64,000 nt of DNA from Inquilinus sp052113205 (GTDB lineage Bacteria > Pseudomonadota > Alphaproteobacteria > DSM-16000 > Inquilinaceae): positions 22,903-86,902 of the forward strand of contig NZ_JBFRCU010000020.1 of assembly GCF_052113205.1 (NCBI RefSeq), given 5' to 3'. The translations under genes were made by a program, and so were the position numbers. The notes below the pieces were generated by a model. The model did no database searches and was not told where the DNA came from. It worked only from the letters and a program-made list of their open reading frames with translations. Positions 35,895 through 44,238 of this stretch are shown one piece after another; position 1 is the first letter of the stretch; every line of letters starts with the position of its first letter.

Positions 35895-36796
35895 CGCAGC
35901 CACCGCTCGCTGCGGGCGCGGAGGATCATGTAGAGGCCGTTGGACAGGCCGGTGATCAGGATCATGCCGAGCGCCAGGGCGTAGCCGAGATTGGGGTTGT
36001 GCAGCACGTCGCCGCGGATCTGCGCGTAGAGCAGGATCGGCACGATGTTCAGCGAGCTGCCGGTCAGCGCATAGGCGGTGGCGATGGCGCCGAAGGCGTT
36101 GGCGAACAGCAGCAGCGTGGTGCCGACGATGCTGGGCCACAGGATCGGCAGCGCCACCATGCGCCAGTACTGCGAGGTCGAGGCGCCGAGGATGGAAGAG
36201 GCTTCGCGCCATTCCCGCTTCAGCCCGTCCAGCGCCGGCGCCAGGATCAGCACCATCAGCGGGATCTGGAAGTACAGATAGGTCAGCGTCAGGCCCCAGA
36301 AGCTCAGCAGGTTGAAGCCGGTCTGGTACAGCCGGAAGCCCAGCACGGGGCTGACGAAGGTGTCGAACAGGATCGTCACCAGGCCGAGCCGCCCGAGGGT
36401 GGAGATGAAGGCGAAGGCCAGCGGCACGCCGGCGAAGTTCGAGGCGACGCCGCAGAAGGTCATCAGCGTCGGCCGGATCCAGCCCGGCAGCCCGCCCATC
36501 ACCACGGCATAGGCCAGGAAGAAGCCGATCAGGGCGCCGAGCAGGGCGGAGGCGAGGCTGACCCGGATCGAGATCCAATAGGCGTCGACGATCGACTGCT
36601 GGAACAGGTCGCCGATGTTCTTGAGGGTGAACGACCCGTCCGGCGTCTGGAAGCTGCCGACCAGCAGAGTGACGGTCGGCAGCACCAGGAATAGAAGGGC
36701 GAACAGGAAGAAGGGCGCCACCCCGAGCCAGGCCCAGGAGAGCTTGCCGGGCTTGGCCGGCGCGGCGAGGGGAGCTGCGATCGAGGCCTGGGTCAT
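35891..36796 (-). CDS. ABC importer permease (PotB-like)
   Basis: A 301-residue permease with six to seven helices, starting LSWAWLGVAPFFLFALLFLVLPTVTLL and including the EAA-like loop EASSILGASTSQYWRMVALPILWPSIVGTTLL. The ATG at 36796 (MTQASIAAPLAAP) is preferred because upstream in-frame codons run through a hairpin. Second gene of the importer operon, after the binding protein. Confidence 0.94.
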   Translation of the reverse strand: MTQASIAAPLAAPAKPGKLSWAWLGVAPFFLFALLFLVLPTVTLLVGSFQTPDGSFTLKNIGDLFQQSIVDAYWISIRVSLASALLGALIGFFLAYAVVMGGLPGWIRPTLMTFCGVASNFAGVPLAFAFISTLGRLGLVTILFDTFVSPVLGFRLYQTGFNLLSFWGLTLTYLYFQIPLMVLILAPALDGLKREWREASSILGASTSQYWRMVALPILWPSIVGTTLLLFANAFGAIATAYALTGSSLNIVPILLYAQIRGDVLHNPNLGYALALGMILITGLSNGLYMILRARSERWLR

Positions 36797-36840
36797 CGGC
36801 GCCTGCTGACGGGAACCTGCCGGGGGGCGAGAACGCGAAA

Positions 36841-36888
36841 GGCCGCGCCATCCCCCGGCCCCAGCGTAGGGCAGGGGACGGCGCGGCC
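36841..36888 (-). terminator. Intercistronic hairpin after the binding-protein gene
   Basis: GGCCGCGCCATCCCC (36841-36855) pairs with GGGGACGGCGCGGCC (36874-36888), one mismatch, 9 bp after the binding-protein stop and 44 bp before the permease start. Only a short T stretch follows on the minus strand, so it is more likely a partial terminator or an mRNA stabiliser that raises binding protein over membrane subunits. Confidence 0.7.
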
Positions 36889-36897
36889 TCAAGCGGC

Positions 36898-37998
36898 TTA
36901 CTTGACGTTGGCGCCGACCACGGAGTCCCACTGCTTGGTGATGATCTCCTTGGCCTTGTTCTGGTCCTCGAGGCTCGGGAACACCGCCGTGGCATAGGCC
37001 GCCGCCGGCGGCAGCGCCTTCAGCAGGTCCTCGGGGATCTTCTTGGTGTCGGCCAGGTTCTGGAACCGGATCGGGTGGCAGTAGCCCTTCAGGTAGCCGA
37101 TCTGGCCCTCATCCGAATACAGGTGCTCCATCCACAGCTTGGCGGCGTTCGGATGCGGCGCGAAGGCGCTGATTGCCTGGACATAGACGCCGGCGACGAC
37201 GCCGGTCTTCGGCACCACCACCTCGATCTCCGGGTTGCCCTTCAGCGTGTCGCGGTCGCCGAGCGCGTTGTAGTCCCAGCGGATCACGATCGGGGTCGCG
37301 CCCTGGGCCACCGAGGCGGCCTTGCCGATGGTCGGCACGAAGTTGCCGGCCTTGTTCAGCTCGCCGAAGAACTTCAGCCCGGCCTCGGCGGCCTTGGCGG
37401 CGTCCTTCTCGGTCGACAGGCCGGCGGCCAGGACGGCCAGGATCGCCTGGTTCGAGGTGCGCGGGTCGCCGGCGAGGGCGACGGAGTTGGCGTAATCGGA
37501 GGCCAGCAGGTCCTTCCAGTCGGCCGGGATCTTGGTAACGATGTCCTTGTTCACCTCGAAGGCCAGCACGCCGTAATAGTCGCCGTACCAGTGGCCCTCC
37601 GGGTCCTTGGCGCTGGCCGGGATCGAATCCCAGGTCGACACCTTGTAAGGGGCCAGCAAGCCCTCGGCCTTGGCCGACGGGCCGAAGGACAGGCCAACAT
37701 CGATGACATCCGGGGCCTGGGGCCCTTTATTTCCTTTATTGGCCTTGATCGCTTCGACCTCGTCGCCGGAGCCGGCGTCGGGGTTCAGCTCGTTGACCTT
37801 GAGGCCGTACTTCGCCTTGAAGCTGTCGATGACGCCGCCGTAGCCGCACCAGTCATGGGGCAGGGCGATGGTGGTCAGCTCGCCCTCGGCCTTGGCCGCG
37901 GCGATCAGCTCGGCCGACGGCTCGGCCCTCGCGGTGGCGGCGGAGGCGGCGAGCGCCAGGGCCGAGATCGACAGCACGGATGTCCACGACGCCTTCAT
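36898..37998 (-). CDS. Extracellular solute-binding protein of the PotD/iron-type importer
   Basis: A 366-residue periplasmic binding protein with a signal peptide (about 1-25, ending ATARA). It belongs to solute-binding family 1, close to proteins labelled putative spermidine/putrescine binding (ELTTIALPHDWCGYGGVIDSFK, NPDAGSGDEVEAIKANKGNKGP, WYGDYYGVLAFEVN). The ATG at 37998 follows GGGGG at 8 nt; an upstream ATG at 38019 would add seven residues and break the signal peptide. First gene of the importer operon. The exact substrate is not determined; polyamine is favoured by family only. Confidence 0.92.
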   Translation of the reverse strand: MKASWTSVLSISALALAASAATARAEPSAELIAAAKAEGELTTIALPHDWCGYGGVIDSFKAKYGLKVNELNPDAGSGDEVEAIKANKGNKGPQAPDVIDVGLSFGPSAKAEGLLAPYKVSTWDSIPASAKDPEGHWYGDYYGVLAFEVNKDIVTKIPADWKDLLASDYANSVALAGDPRTSNQAILAVLAAGLSTEKDAAKAAEAGLKFFGELNKAGNFVPTIGKAASVAQGATPIVIRWDYNALGDRDTLKGNPEIEVVVPKTGVVAGVYVQAISAFAPHPNAAKLWMEHLYSDEGQIGYLKGYCHPIRFQNLADTKKIPEDLLKALPPAAAYATAVFPSLEDQNKAKEIITKQWDSVVGANVK

Positions 37999-38418
37999 GT
38001 CACAACCCCCGATGTTCATCTGCTTGTTTGGCGGATTTTAACAAAATCCCTGAATCCGAAGTCGAGCGCTCGGTCAAATCCGGGCTTCGGCGCGGATGCG
38101 GCGGGACTGTGTTGCGTGGCGCAATTCTTGTCAAGGTGAATACAGATCGATAGCCCGACCATGACATGGCGGCTGCCACACTATTGTAGCCTGACTGTAA
38201 TAATAACGTCATGAAACCATGACGCCGTCAACGACTCCCTGCACGGGCCTGTTTCCGACCTTGGCGCAATAGTGGCCCACTGCGAAGCCTTTATCTGTTC
38301 CGGCTGCGGCATGATCCGTCGCGCTTCGGCCGGAGCGGGTCGGGGCCGGGCTTTCGCGTGCGAGCGGCGCTGGCTATGGTGCGGCCTTCGAGTCACCAGA
38401 GTGAACGGGAACCGATCC
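37999..38418. other. 420-bp divergent intergenic region with inverted repeat
   Basis: No credible gene. The stretch is AT-rich near 38030-38060 and 38180-38215, as expected for promoters of the importer (leftward) and RidA (rightward) genes. CGTCATG-AAAC-CATGACG at 38207-38224 is a perfect 7-bp inverted repeat with a 4-bp loop and may be a regulator site. Confidence 0.5.
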
Positions 38419-38886
38419 ATGGCAGGAAGCATCGAGGCGCGGCTGCAGGAGAAGGGCGTCACCCTTCCGAACGTCGCGGCGCCGGCGGCGAACTACGTGC
38501 CCTCCGTGATCTCGGGCAGCATGCTCTACATCTCCGGCCAGGTGCCGTTCGTCGATGGCAAGATCAGCCACACCGGCAAGCTCGGCGCCGAGTTCACGGT
38601 CGAGGACGGCTATGCCTGCGCCCGGATCTGCGCCATCAACATCCTGGCGGCGGCCAAGGCGGGGCTGGGCGGCGACCTCGACCGCATCGTCCGGGTGGTG
38701 AAGCTGGGCGGCTTCGTCAATTCGACGCCGGACTTCACCGACCAGCCGAAGGTGGTCAACGGCGCCTCCGACCTGATGGCCGAGGCCTTCGGCGACGCCG
38801 GCAAGCACGCCCGCGCCGCGGTCGGCGTCGCCCAGCTGCCGCTCGGCTGCGCCGTCGAGGTCGAGGCGATCTTCGAGATCAGGTAG
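38419..38886 (+). CDS. RidA family protein (YjgF/YER057c-type)
   Basis: A 155-residue RidA-fold protein of the longer subtype (LPNVAAPAANYVPSVISGSMLYISGQVPFVDGKI ... HARAAVGVAQLPLGCAVEVEAIFEI). The arginine in HARAAVG is in the position of the canonical substrate-binding arginine, so 2-imino acid deaminase activity is plausible. It is followed 24 bp later by a SpoU methyltransferase gene on the same strand. Confidence 0.92.
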   Translation: MAGSIEARLQEKGVTLPNVAAPAANYVPSVISGSMLYISGQVPFVDGKISHTGKLGAEFTVEDGYACARICAINILAAAKAGLGGDLDRIVRVVKLGGFVNSTPDFTDQPKVVNGASDLMAEAFGDAGKHARAAVGVAQLPLGCAVEVEAIFEIR

Positions 38887-38910
38887 GCGCCTCGTCCGGC
38901 GGGAGGGGCG

Positions 38911-39735
38911 ATGGGCGAGCGCAGCATCGAGAGCCTGGACAATCCGCGCGCCAAGCTGTGGTCGGCGCTGCTGGAGAGCCGCGGGCTGCGCAAGCATCGC
39001 CGCTTCCTGCTGGCCGGGCGCAAGACGGTGCGCGAGGCGCTGGCGCAGCACCCCGACCGCTTCGAATCGCTGCTGTTGCCGCCTGGGGCCGAGGATCTAT
39101 CCGCGCCGCCCGGGCTGGAGCGGATCCGCCTCGGCCGAGCCCTGTTCGACCGCCTCGACGTCGCCGGCACCGGCCTGCCGATCCTGGTCGGGGTGGTGCC
39201 GGAGATGGCGGCGATCGACCTGGCGCGGCCGCCCGAGGGGCTGGAACTGGTCTGCGCCCTCGGCGACCCGAGCAATCTCGGCGCCCTGCTGCGCAGCGCG
39301 GCCGCCTTCGCCGTGTCCCGCGTCATCCTGCTGGCCGACGCGGCGCATCCGTTCCACCCGAAATGCCTGCGGGCGGCGTCGAACGCGCAATTCGCGCTGG
39401 AGCTGCGCCGCGGCCCGGCCTGGGCCGGCCTGGCCCAGGCGGCGGGGCCGCTGCTGGCGCTGGACGGGCAGGGCGAGGACTTGTCGGGCTTCGCCTGGCC
39501 GCGCGACCTGCGCCTGGTGCTGGGCGAGGAGGGGCTGGGCCTGCCGCCGGGGCTGGACCTGCGTCGGCTGGCGATCCCGACCACCGGCGCGGTCGAATCG
39601 CTCAACGCCACCGTCGCCGCCAGCCTGGCGCTGTACGGGCATTATGCGGCGCACGGCCAGGCGATCCCCCCCTCCCGCAAGGGGGGGGTAGGGGGAGGGG
39701 GTATCGATCGAAGAGAGCCGGCGCGGCTTGTCTAA
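38911..39735 (+). CDS. TrmH/SpoU family RNA 2'-O-methyltransferase
   Basis: A 274-residue SPOUT-class enzyme that methylates tRNA or rRNA ribose using SAM. Motif 1 is NLGALLRSAAAF (Asn122, Arg128), motif 2 LVLGEEGLGLP (about 205-214), and motif 3 IPTTGAVESLNATVAASLALY (about 223-243). A substrate-binding N-terminal domain precedes it (KHRRFLLAGRKTVREAL). The last 23 residues are read from an interspersed repeat (39666-39706) and are unlikely to be part of the ancestral protein. The RNA target is unknown. Confidence 0.9.
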   Translation: MGERSIESLDNPRAKLWSALLESRGLRKHRRFLLAGRKTVREALAQHPDRFESLLLPPGAEDLSAPPGLERIRLGRALFDRLDVAGTGLPILVGVVPEMAAIDLARPPEGLELVCALGDPSNLGALLRSAAAFAVSRVILLADAAHPFHPKCLRAASNAQFALELRRGPAWAGLAQAAGPLLALDGQGEDLSGFAWPRDLRLVLGEEGLGLPPGLDLRRLAIPTTGAVESLNATVAASLALYGHYAAHGQAIPPSRKGGVGGGGIDRREPARLV

Positions 39736-39820
39736 GCTGCTGCGGATCCCGCCAGGCTTTTGATATCAGTCGAGCGGCGCCGATACCCCTCCCCCTACCC
39801 CCNCCCGCAAGGGGAGGGGG
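39666..39820. repeat. Inverted repeat of C/G-run elements
   Basis: Left arm about 39666-39706 (CCCTCCCGCAAGGGGG then TAGGGGGAGGGGGTATCG) and right arm about 39781-39820 (CGATACCCCTCCCCCTACCC then CCGCAAGGGGAGGGGG) are near-reverse complements around a 74-bp centre. One base (39803) is unresolved, as is common in such G/C runs. It encodes the tail of the SpoU methyltransferase and may serve as terminator. Confidence 0.85.
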
Positions 39821-39844
39821 AGGATTCTAGGGATGGCCCGTAGC

Positions 39845-40372
39845 TCAAGCGACCGCTTCCGACATCTCGTAGCGCACCGGCAGGCCGTCGGCGCGGCCGA
39901 TCATGCCGCGGGCATTGGCCAGGGCGCCGGGCACCAGCTCGAGGCCGAGCAGGCGGTCGTAGTCGACCGGGCCCGGCAGCATCAGGCCGAGGGTCAGGTC
40001 GCGGCGGAAGCCGAAGCGGCGATAGTACGGCTCGTCGCCGACCAGGATCACGCTGCGGTAGCCGAAGGCGGCCGCGCGCGACAGCCCGGCCCGCATCAGC
40101 CGCGAGCCGATGCCGCTCGAGCGCAGCCCCTCGGCAACCGCGAGCGGGCCGAGCAGGATGGTCTCGCCGATGCCGTCGACATGGATCGGCCAGAAGCGCA
40201 GCGTGCCGACCAGCTCGCCGTCCTCGAGCGCGACCAGGCCCAGCTCGTTGTTCGGCCGCACCCCGTCGCGCAGCCGGTAGACGGTCTTGCCGAAGCGCCC
40301 CTCACCGAAGCAGTCGACGACAAGATCCTCGATGGCGGCCGCGTGGCGCGGCCGCTCCCGCATGATGTCCAT
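39845..40372 (-). CDS. GNAT family N-acetyltransferase (YhbS-like)
   Basis: A 175-residue acetyltransferase. The acetyl-CoA segment is LGPLAVAEGLRSSGIGSRLMRAGLSRAAAFGYRSVILVGDEPYYRRFGF, the YhbS-type pattern. Located 25 bp after the decarboxylase stop on the same strand, a pairing frequent in alphaproteobacteria, so it may act on a diamine or related product. The acceptor substrate is not known. Confidence 0.92.
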   Translation of the reverse strand: MDIMRERPRHAAAIEDLVVDCFGEGRFGKTVYRLRDGVRPNNELGLVALEDGELVGTLRFWPIHVDGIGETILLGPLAVAEGLRSSGIGSRLMRAGLSRAAAFGYRSVILVGDEPYYRRFGFRRDLTLGLMLPGPVDYDRLLGLELVPGALANARGMIGRADGLPVRYEMSEAVA

Positions 40373-40397
40373 GACCCGATCCCCACCGGTATGAGGT

Positions 40398-41528
40398 TCA
40401 GATGTAATAGGCCTTGAGGGGGGCGAAGCCGTTGAAGGCGACCGCCGAATAGGTCGTCGTGTAGGCGCCGGTGCCGTGGATCAGCACCTTGTCGCCGATC
40501 GCGAGCGAAACCGGCATCGGGTAGGGCGTCTTCTCGTACAGCACGTCGGCGCTGTCGCAGGTCGGCCCGGCCAGGATCGCCGGCTCGGACGCATCGCCGT
40601 CATGGATCGTGCTGATCGGGTACCGGATCGCCTCGTCCATCGTCTCGGCCAGGCCGCCGAACTTGCCGATGTCGAGATAGACCCAGCGGGTGTTGTCGTT
40701 CGCCGACTTGTTCGAGATCAGCACCACCTCGGTCTGGATCACGCCGGCATTGCCGACCATGCCGCGGCCCGGCTCGATGATGGTCTCGGGCAGGCGGTTG
40801 CCGAAATGCTGGCGCAGGCTGCTGTCGATGGCGCGGCCATAGGCCTCGGCCGTCGGCACTTCCTTGAGGTACTTGGTCGGGAAGCCGCCGCCGAGATTGA
40901 CCATCTTCAGCTCGATGCCCTTGGCCGCCAGGTCGCGGAAGATGCCCGCGGCCGACTCCAGCGCCTGGTCCCAGGCGCCGGTGTTGCGCTGCTGCGACCC
41001 GACATGGAACGACACGCCATAGGCATCGAGGCCCAGGCCCGGCGCCATCGCCAGCAGCTCGCGCGCCATGCCCGGCTCGCAGCCGAACTTGCGCGACAGC
41101 GGCCATTCGGCGCCCTCGCCCGAGGTCAGGATGCGGCAGAACACGCGGGCGCCCGGCGCGACCTCGGCGATCTTGCGCAGCTCCGCCTCGCTGTCGAAGG
41201 CGAACAGGCGCACGCCCAGCGCATAGGCGGTGGCGATGTCGACCCGCTTCTTGATGGTGTTGCCGAAGGAGACGCGGTCCGGGGTGGCGCCGGCGGCCAG
41301 CGCGTCGCGGATTTCGACGACGCTGGCGGTGTCGAAGCACGAGCCCAGCGCGGCCAGGAGCGACAGGATCTCCGGCGCCGGGTTGGCCTTCACCGCATAG
41401 AAGATGCGGCTGTCGGGCATGGCGGCGGCCAGGGCCTGGTAGTTGCCGGCCACGACGTCGAGGTCCAGCACGAGACACGGAGTCTCGGGACGTCGCTCTT
41501 CCAGGAAGGAGGCAATCTTGGTGTTCAT
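40398..41528 (-). CDS. Lysine/ornithine decarboxylase, fold type III (alanine-racemase fold)
   Basis: A 376-residue PLP enzyme of the eukaryotic ODC-like group found in alphaproteobacteria. The PLP lysine is Lys47 in FYAVKANP; other conserved elements are SFHVGSQ, NLGGGFPT, EPGRGMVG and GPTCDSADVLYE with catalytic Cys324. It makes putrescine and/or cadaverine for polyamine synthesis (including the homospermidine route usual in this group). The ATG at 41528 is preceded by GAGGGA 9 nt upstream. The frame is open for about 55 codons further upstream, but that segment lies in the leader. It is followed by the GNAT gene. Confidence 0.93.
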   Translation of the reverse strand: MNTKIASFLEERRPETPCLVLDLDVVAGNYQALAAAMPDSRIFYAVKANPAPEILSLLAALGSCFDTASVVEIRDALAAGATPDRVSFGNTIKKRVDIATAYALGVRLFAFDSEAELRKIAEVAPGARVFCRILTSGEGAEWPLSRKFGCEPGMARELLAMAPGLGLDAYGVSFHVGSQQRNTGAWDQALESAAGIFRDLAAKGIELKMVNLGGGFPTKYLKEVPTAEAYGRAIDSSLRQHFGNRLPETIIEPGRGMVGNAGVIQTEVVLISNKSANDNTRWVYLDIGKFGGLAETMDEAIRYPISTIHDGDASEPAILAGPTCDSADVLYEKTPYPMPVSLAIGDKVLIHGTGAYTTTYSAVAFNGFAPLKAYYI

Positions 41529-42012
41529 GGGGACTGATCCCTCACGGCAAGCCAGTTCAAACCAAACCGTTGCCTGAGGCGCCCGCCTCTGCTCACCGGC
41601 GACGAAACCCGGCGGCACATGCGGATCCGGGATTGCAGAGACGGGATCACGGAGCGACGCCATCAGCGCCACCCGGAGATACCGTCCAGACAATCACGGA
41701 AGAGGAACCCTCTCCGCACCTGCAACCGAAAAACTTCTCTTCAACCCAGCCGGCCGAAGCCGGACAGACCGAGGAGACGCGTGACGTCGTTGCTGTGCCC
41801 ACCAGGTTCGAACCTTGTCGAACGGGGCGGGCCGGGGCACGTGCGAATACGTTCCGAGGGGTGAGATACGGTCGGCGCCCCCCTGATGCAAGTGAAATTT
41901 TATTGTTGGAAAAAATACCCCGTCACCGTGGCGCCACAGGCTCAGCCAATTCCTGAATTCCGCCGCATTCCGGCTTGATATTGCGGGATTCTCGCTAGAT
42001 AAAGTCACCATT
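41529..42012 (-). promoter_or_regulatory. Long leader region of the decarboxylase operon
   Basis: The 484-bp gap between divergent decarboxylase and PBP1A genes. On the minus strand an AT-rich patch (around 41893-41920, with AATAAAATTT) is the likely decarboxylase promoter, giving a leader of some 300 nt. The leader has a hairpin CCGGCTTCGGCCGG (about 41750-41763), GTGCCC/GGGCAC pairing, a GGGA-TCAG-TCCC hairpin (41530-41541) that would cover the Shine-Dalgarno, and a 31-codon upstream frame (41620-41525) whose stop overlaps the start codon. A conserved speF leader RNA is known for alphaproteobacterial ornithine decarboxylase genes; whether this matches it needs a covariance search. Confidence 0.5.
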
Positions 42013-44142
42013 ATGACGACCCGCTCTTCCGGCAAGCCAGCCTTGCGTGCCACTGGTGGCCGCTCCCGGACGAGCACGTCCGCCGGCAAGTCCCCGCCGC
42101 GCCGCCCCAAATCCACGCCCAAACCGACTCAAAAGCCCCGCAAGTCCTCCGGCCGCCGGCACTGGCTGTGGGGCGTGGCGAAGTGGGGCGCGGTGCTGTC
42201 GATCTGGGGTGTGATCGCGCTCGGCGTGGTCGTCGCCTATTTCGCCTACGACCTGCCCGACATCCGCCAGGTGGCGATGCCGGAGCGGCGCACGGCGATC
42301 ACCGTGGTCGCCGATGATGGCGGCCAGATCGCCCGCTACGGCGACATGACCGGCGACATGGTCCAGGCCTCGGCCCTGCCGAAGCACCTGACCGAGGCGG
42401 TGCTGGCGATCGAGGATCGCCGCTACTACCACCATTACGGCATCGATCCGATCGGCGTGGCCCGGGCGCTGTGGGTGAACTACCAGGCCGGCCGGGCGGT
42501 GCAGGGCGGCTCCACCATCACCCAGCAGGCCGCCAAGAACCTGTTCCTGACGCCGGAGCGCACGGTCCGCCGCAAGATCCAGGAGGCGATCCTGGCGGTC
42601 TGGCTGGAGATGAACTTCTCCAAGGACCAGATCCTCACCGCCTATCTCAACCGGGTCTATTTCGGCTCCGGCACCTACGGCATCGATGCCGCGTCCCGGG
42701 CCTATTTCGGCGTGCCGGCGACGGAGGTGAACCTGGAGCAGTCGGCGATGCTGGCCGGTCTCCTGAAGGCGCCGTCACGCTACGCGCCCGACCGCAACCC
42801 CGAGGCGGCGCGGCAGCGCGCCGACGTGGTGCTGTCGGCCATGGTCGATGCCGGCTTCCTCAGCGACAAGGACCGCCAGGCCGCCGACGACCAGCCGCCG
42901 GTGCCGCCGCGCCGGCCGGGCGGCGGCTCGGGCAGCCGCTACTTCGCCGACTGGGTCGCCGACCAGGTGCCGGATTTCGTCAATACCGCGGCCCCGGCGC
43001 TGCGGGTCGAGACCACGCTGGTGCCGGCGCTGCAGCGCGCCGCCGAACGCATCGTCGACGCGCGGATGGAGGAAGATGGCGGCAAGGTCGGCGCCAGCCA
43101 GGCGGCGCTGGTGGCGATGCGGCCGGACGGCGCCGTGGTCGCCATGGTCGGCGGCCGCGGCTACAGCCAGAGCCAGTTCAACCGCGCGGTCACGGCGCAG
43201 CGCCAGCCCGGCTCCTCGTTCAAGATGTTCGCCTATCTGTCGGCGGTGGAGCAGGGGCTGACGCCGGACAGCCTGGTGCTGGACGCGCCGATCACGATCA
43301 AGAATTGGTCGCCAGGCAATTATGACGGCAAGTTCCATGGCGAGGTGACGGCGCGCGAGGCGCTGGCCAAATCCTACAACACCGCCGCGGTGCGCATGCT
43401 GCAGCGCGCCGGCATAAGCCGGACCATCGAGCTGGCGCGCCGGCTGGGCATCGCCTCGCCGCTGCGGCCGGAGCTGTCGCTGGCGCTGGGCACCAGCGAG
43501 GTCAACCTGCTGGAGCTGACCGCGGCCTACGCCGCGCTGGCCAACCAGGGCAACGGCGTCTGGCCCTATGGCGTCGAGCGCATCGGCCCGCCGGGCGAGG
43601 CCGCGCTCTACAGCCGCTTCGGCGGCGGCCCGGGCGAGGCGGTGCTGCCCTGGCATGTCGAGGCGATCAACCGGATGCTCGGCGCTACCATGACCATCGG
43701 CACCGGCCGCAGCGCCCGGCTGGACGACCGGCCCTCGGCCGGCAAGAGCGGCACCAGCCAGGGCTATCGCGACGCCTGGTTCATCGGCTTCACCGCCGAT
43801 TACGTGGTCGGCATCTGGGTCGGCAACGACGACGGCACGCCGATGGACAAGGTCACCGGCGGCAGCCTGCCGGCTAAGATCTGGCACGATTTCATGGTCG
43901 AGGCCGAGCGCGGCAAGCCGGCCCGGCCGCTGCTGGGCGTCGACGGTTCGCTGCCCGCCGCGGTCGCCACGGCGGGGCCGGGGGCCGTAGCCCCGGCCGC
44001 GATCGCCCCGACCGTCACGCCGTCAGGCGCGCCGAAGGTGCTGGTGCCGCCGCCGGCGACCACGCCGACGGTGCCGCCGGCGAAGCAGGAGCTCGACCAG
44101 GGCGGCCTCGAAGGCCTGCTGGGCAGCCTGGGGAACGGCTGA
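42013..44142 (+). CDS. Penicillin-binding protein 1A family (bifunctional peptidoglycan synthase)
   Basis: A 709-residue bifunctional enzyme. A basic cytoplasmic tail (1-50) leads to one membrane helix (about 52-78). The GT51 transglycosylase has Glu134 in IEDRRYYHHYGID and GGSTITQQAAKNLF. The transpeptidase has SxxK at 401-404 (GSSFK), SxN at 454-456 (SYN) and KSG in AGKSGTSQG. It ends in a Pro/Ala/Thr-rich tail. It builds the murein wall on the periplasmic face. Divergent from the decarboxylase operon. A 105-bp stretch (43765-43869) is duplicated at 46926-47030. Confidence 0.95.
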   Translation: MTTRSSGKPALRATGGRSRTSTSAGKSPPRRPKSTPKPTQKPRKSSGRRHWLWGVAKWGAVLSIWGVIALGVVVAYFAYDLPDIRQVAMPERRTAITVVADDGGQIARYGDMTGDMVQASALPKHLTEAVLAIEDRRYYHHYGIDPIGVARALWVNYQAGRAVQGGSTITQQAAKNLFLTPERTVRRKIQEAILAVWLEMNFSKDQILTAYLNRVYFGSGTYGIDAASRAYFGVPATEVNLEQSAMLAGLLKAPSRYAPDRNPEAARQRADVVLSAMVDAGFLSDKDRQAADDQPPVPPRRPGGGSGSRYFADWVADQVPDFVNTAAPALRVETTLVPALQRAAERIVDARMEEDGGKVGASQAALVAMRPDGAVVAMVGGRGYSQSQFNRAVTAQRQPGSSFKMFAYLSAVEQGLTPDSLVLDAPITIKNWSPGNYDGKFHGEVTAREALAKSYNTAAVRMLQRAGISRTIELARRLGIASPLRPELSLALGTSEVNLLELTAAYAALANQGNGVWPYGVERIGPPGEAALYSRFGGGPGEAVLPWHVEAINRMLGATMTIGTGRSARLDDRPSAGKSGTSQGYRDAWFIGFTADYVVGIWVGNDDGTPMDKVTGGSLPAKIWHDFMVEAERGKPARPLLGVDGSLPAAVATAGPGAVAPAAIAPTVTPSGAPKVLVPPPATTPTVPPAKQELDQGGLEGLLGSLGNG

Positions 44143-44238
44143 CGGGGCGCGAGGTTCCGGACGACACCTCACCGACCAGCAGTGTTCCGCATTCGGGTGG
44201 GCAGCGAACTTCTCATCGCTCCCGCAAACGGTGGACAG

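Noticed and set aside
38181..38462. A 93-codon minus-strand frame in front of the RidA gene
   Set aside because: Overlaps the RidA start on the other strand, has no ribosome site, and its composition is not coding-like.
41799..41825. GGTTCGAACC in the decarboxylase leader looked like a tRNA T-loop
   Set aside because: No acceptor stem or anticodon arm could be built around it; it is probably part of a leader hairpin.
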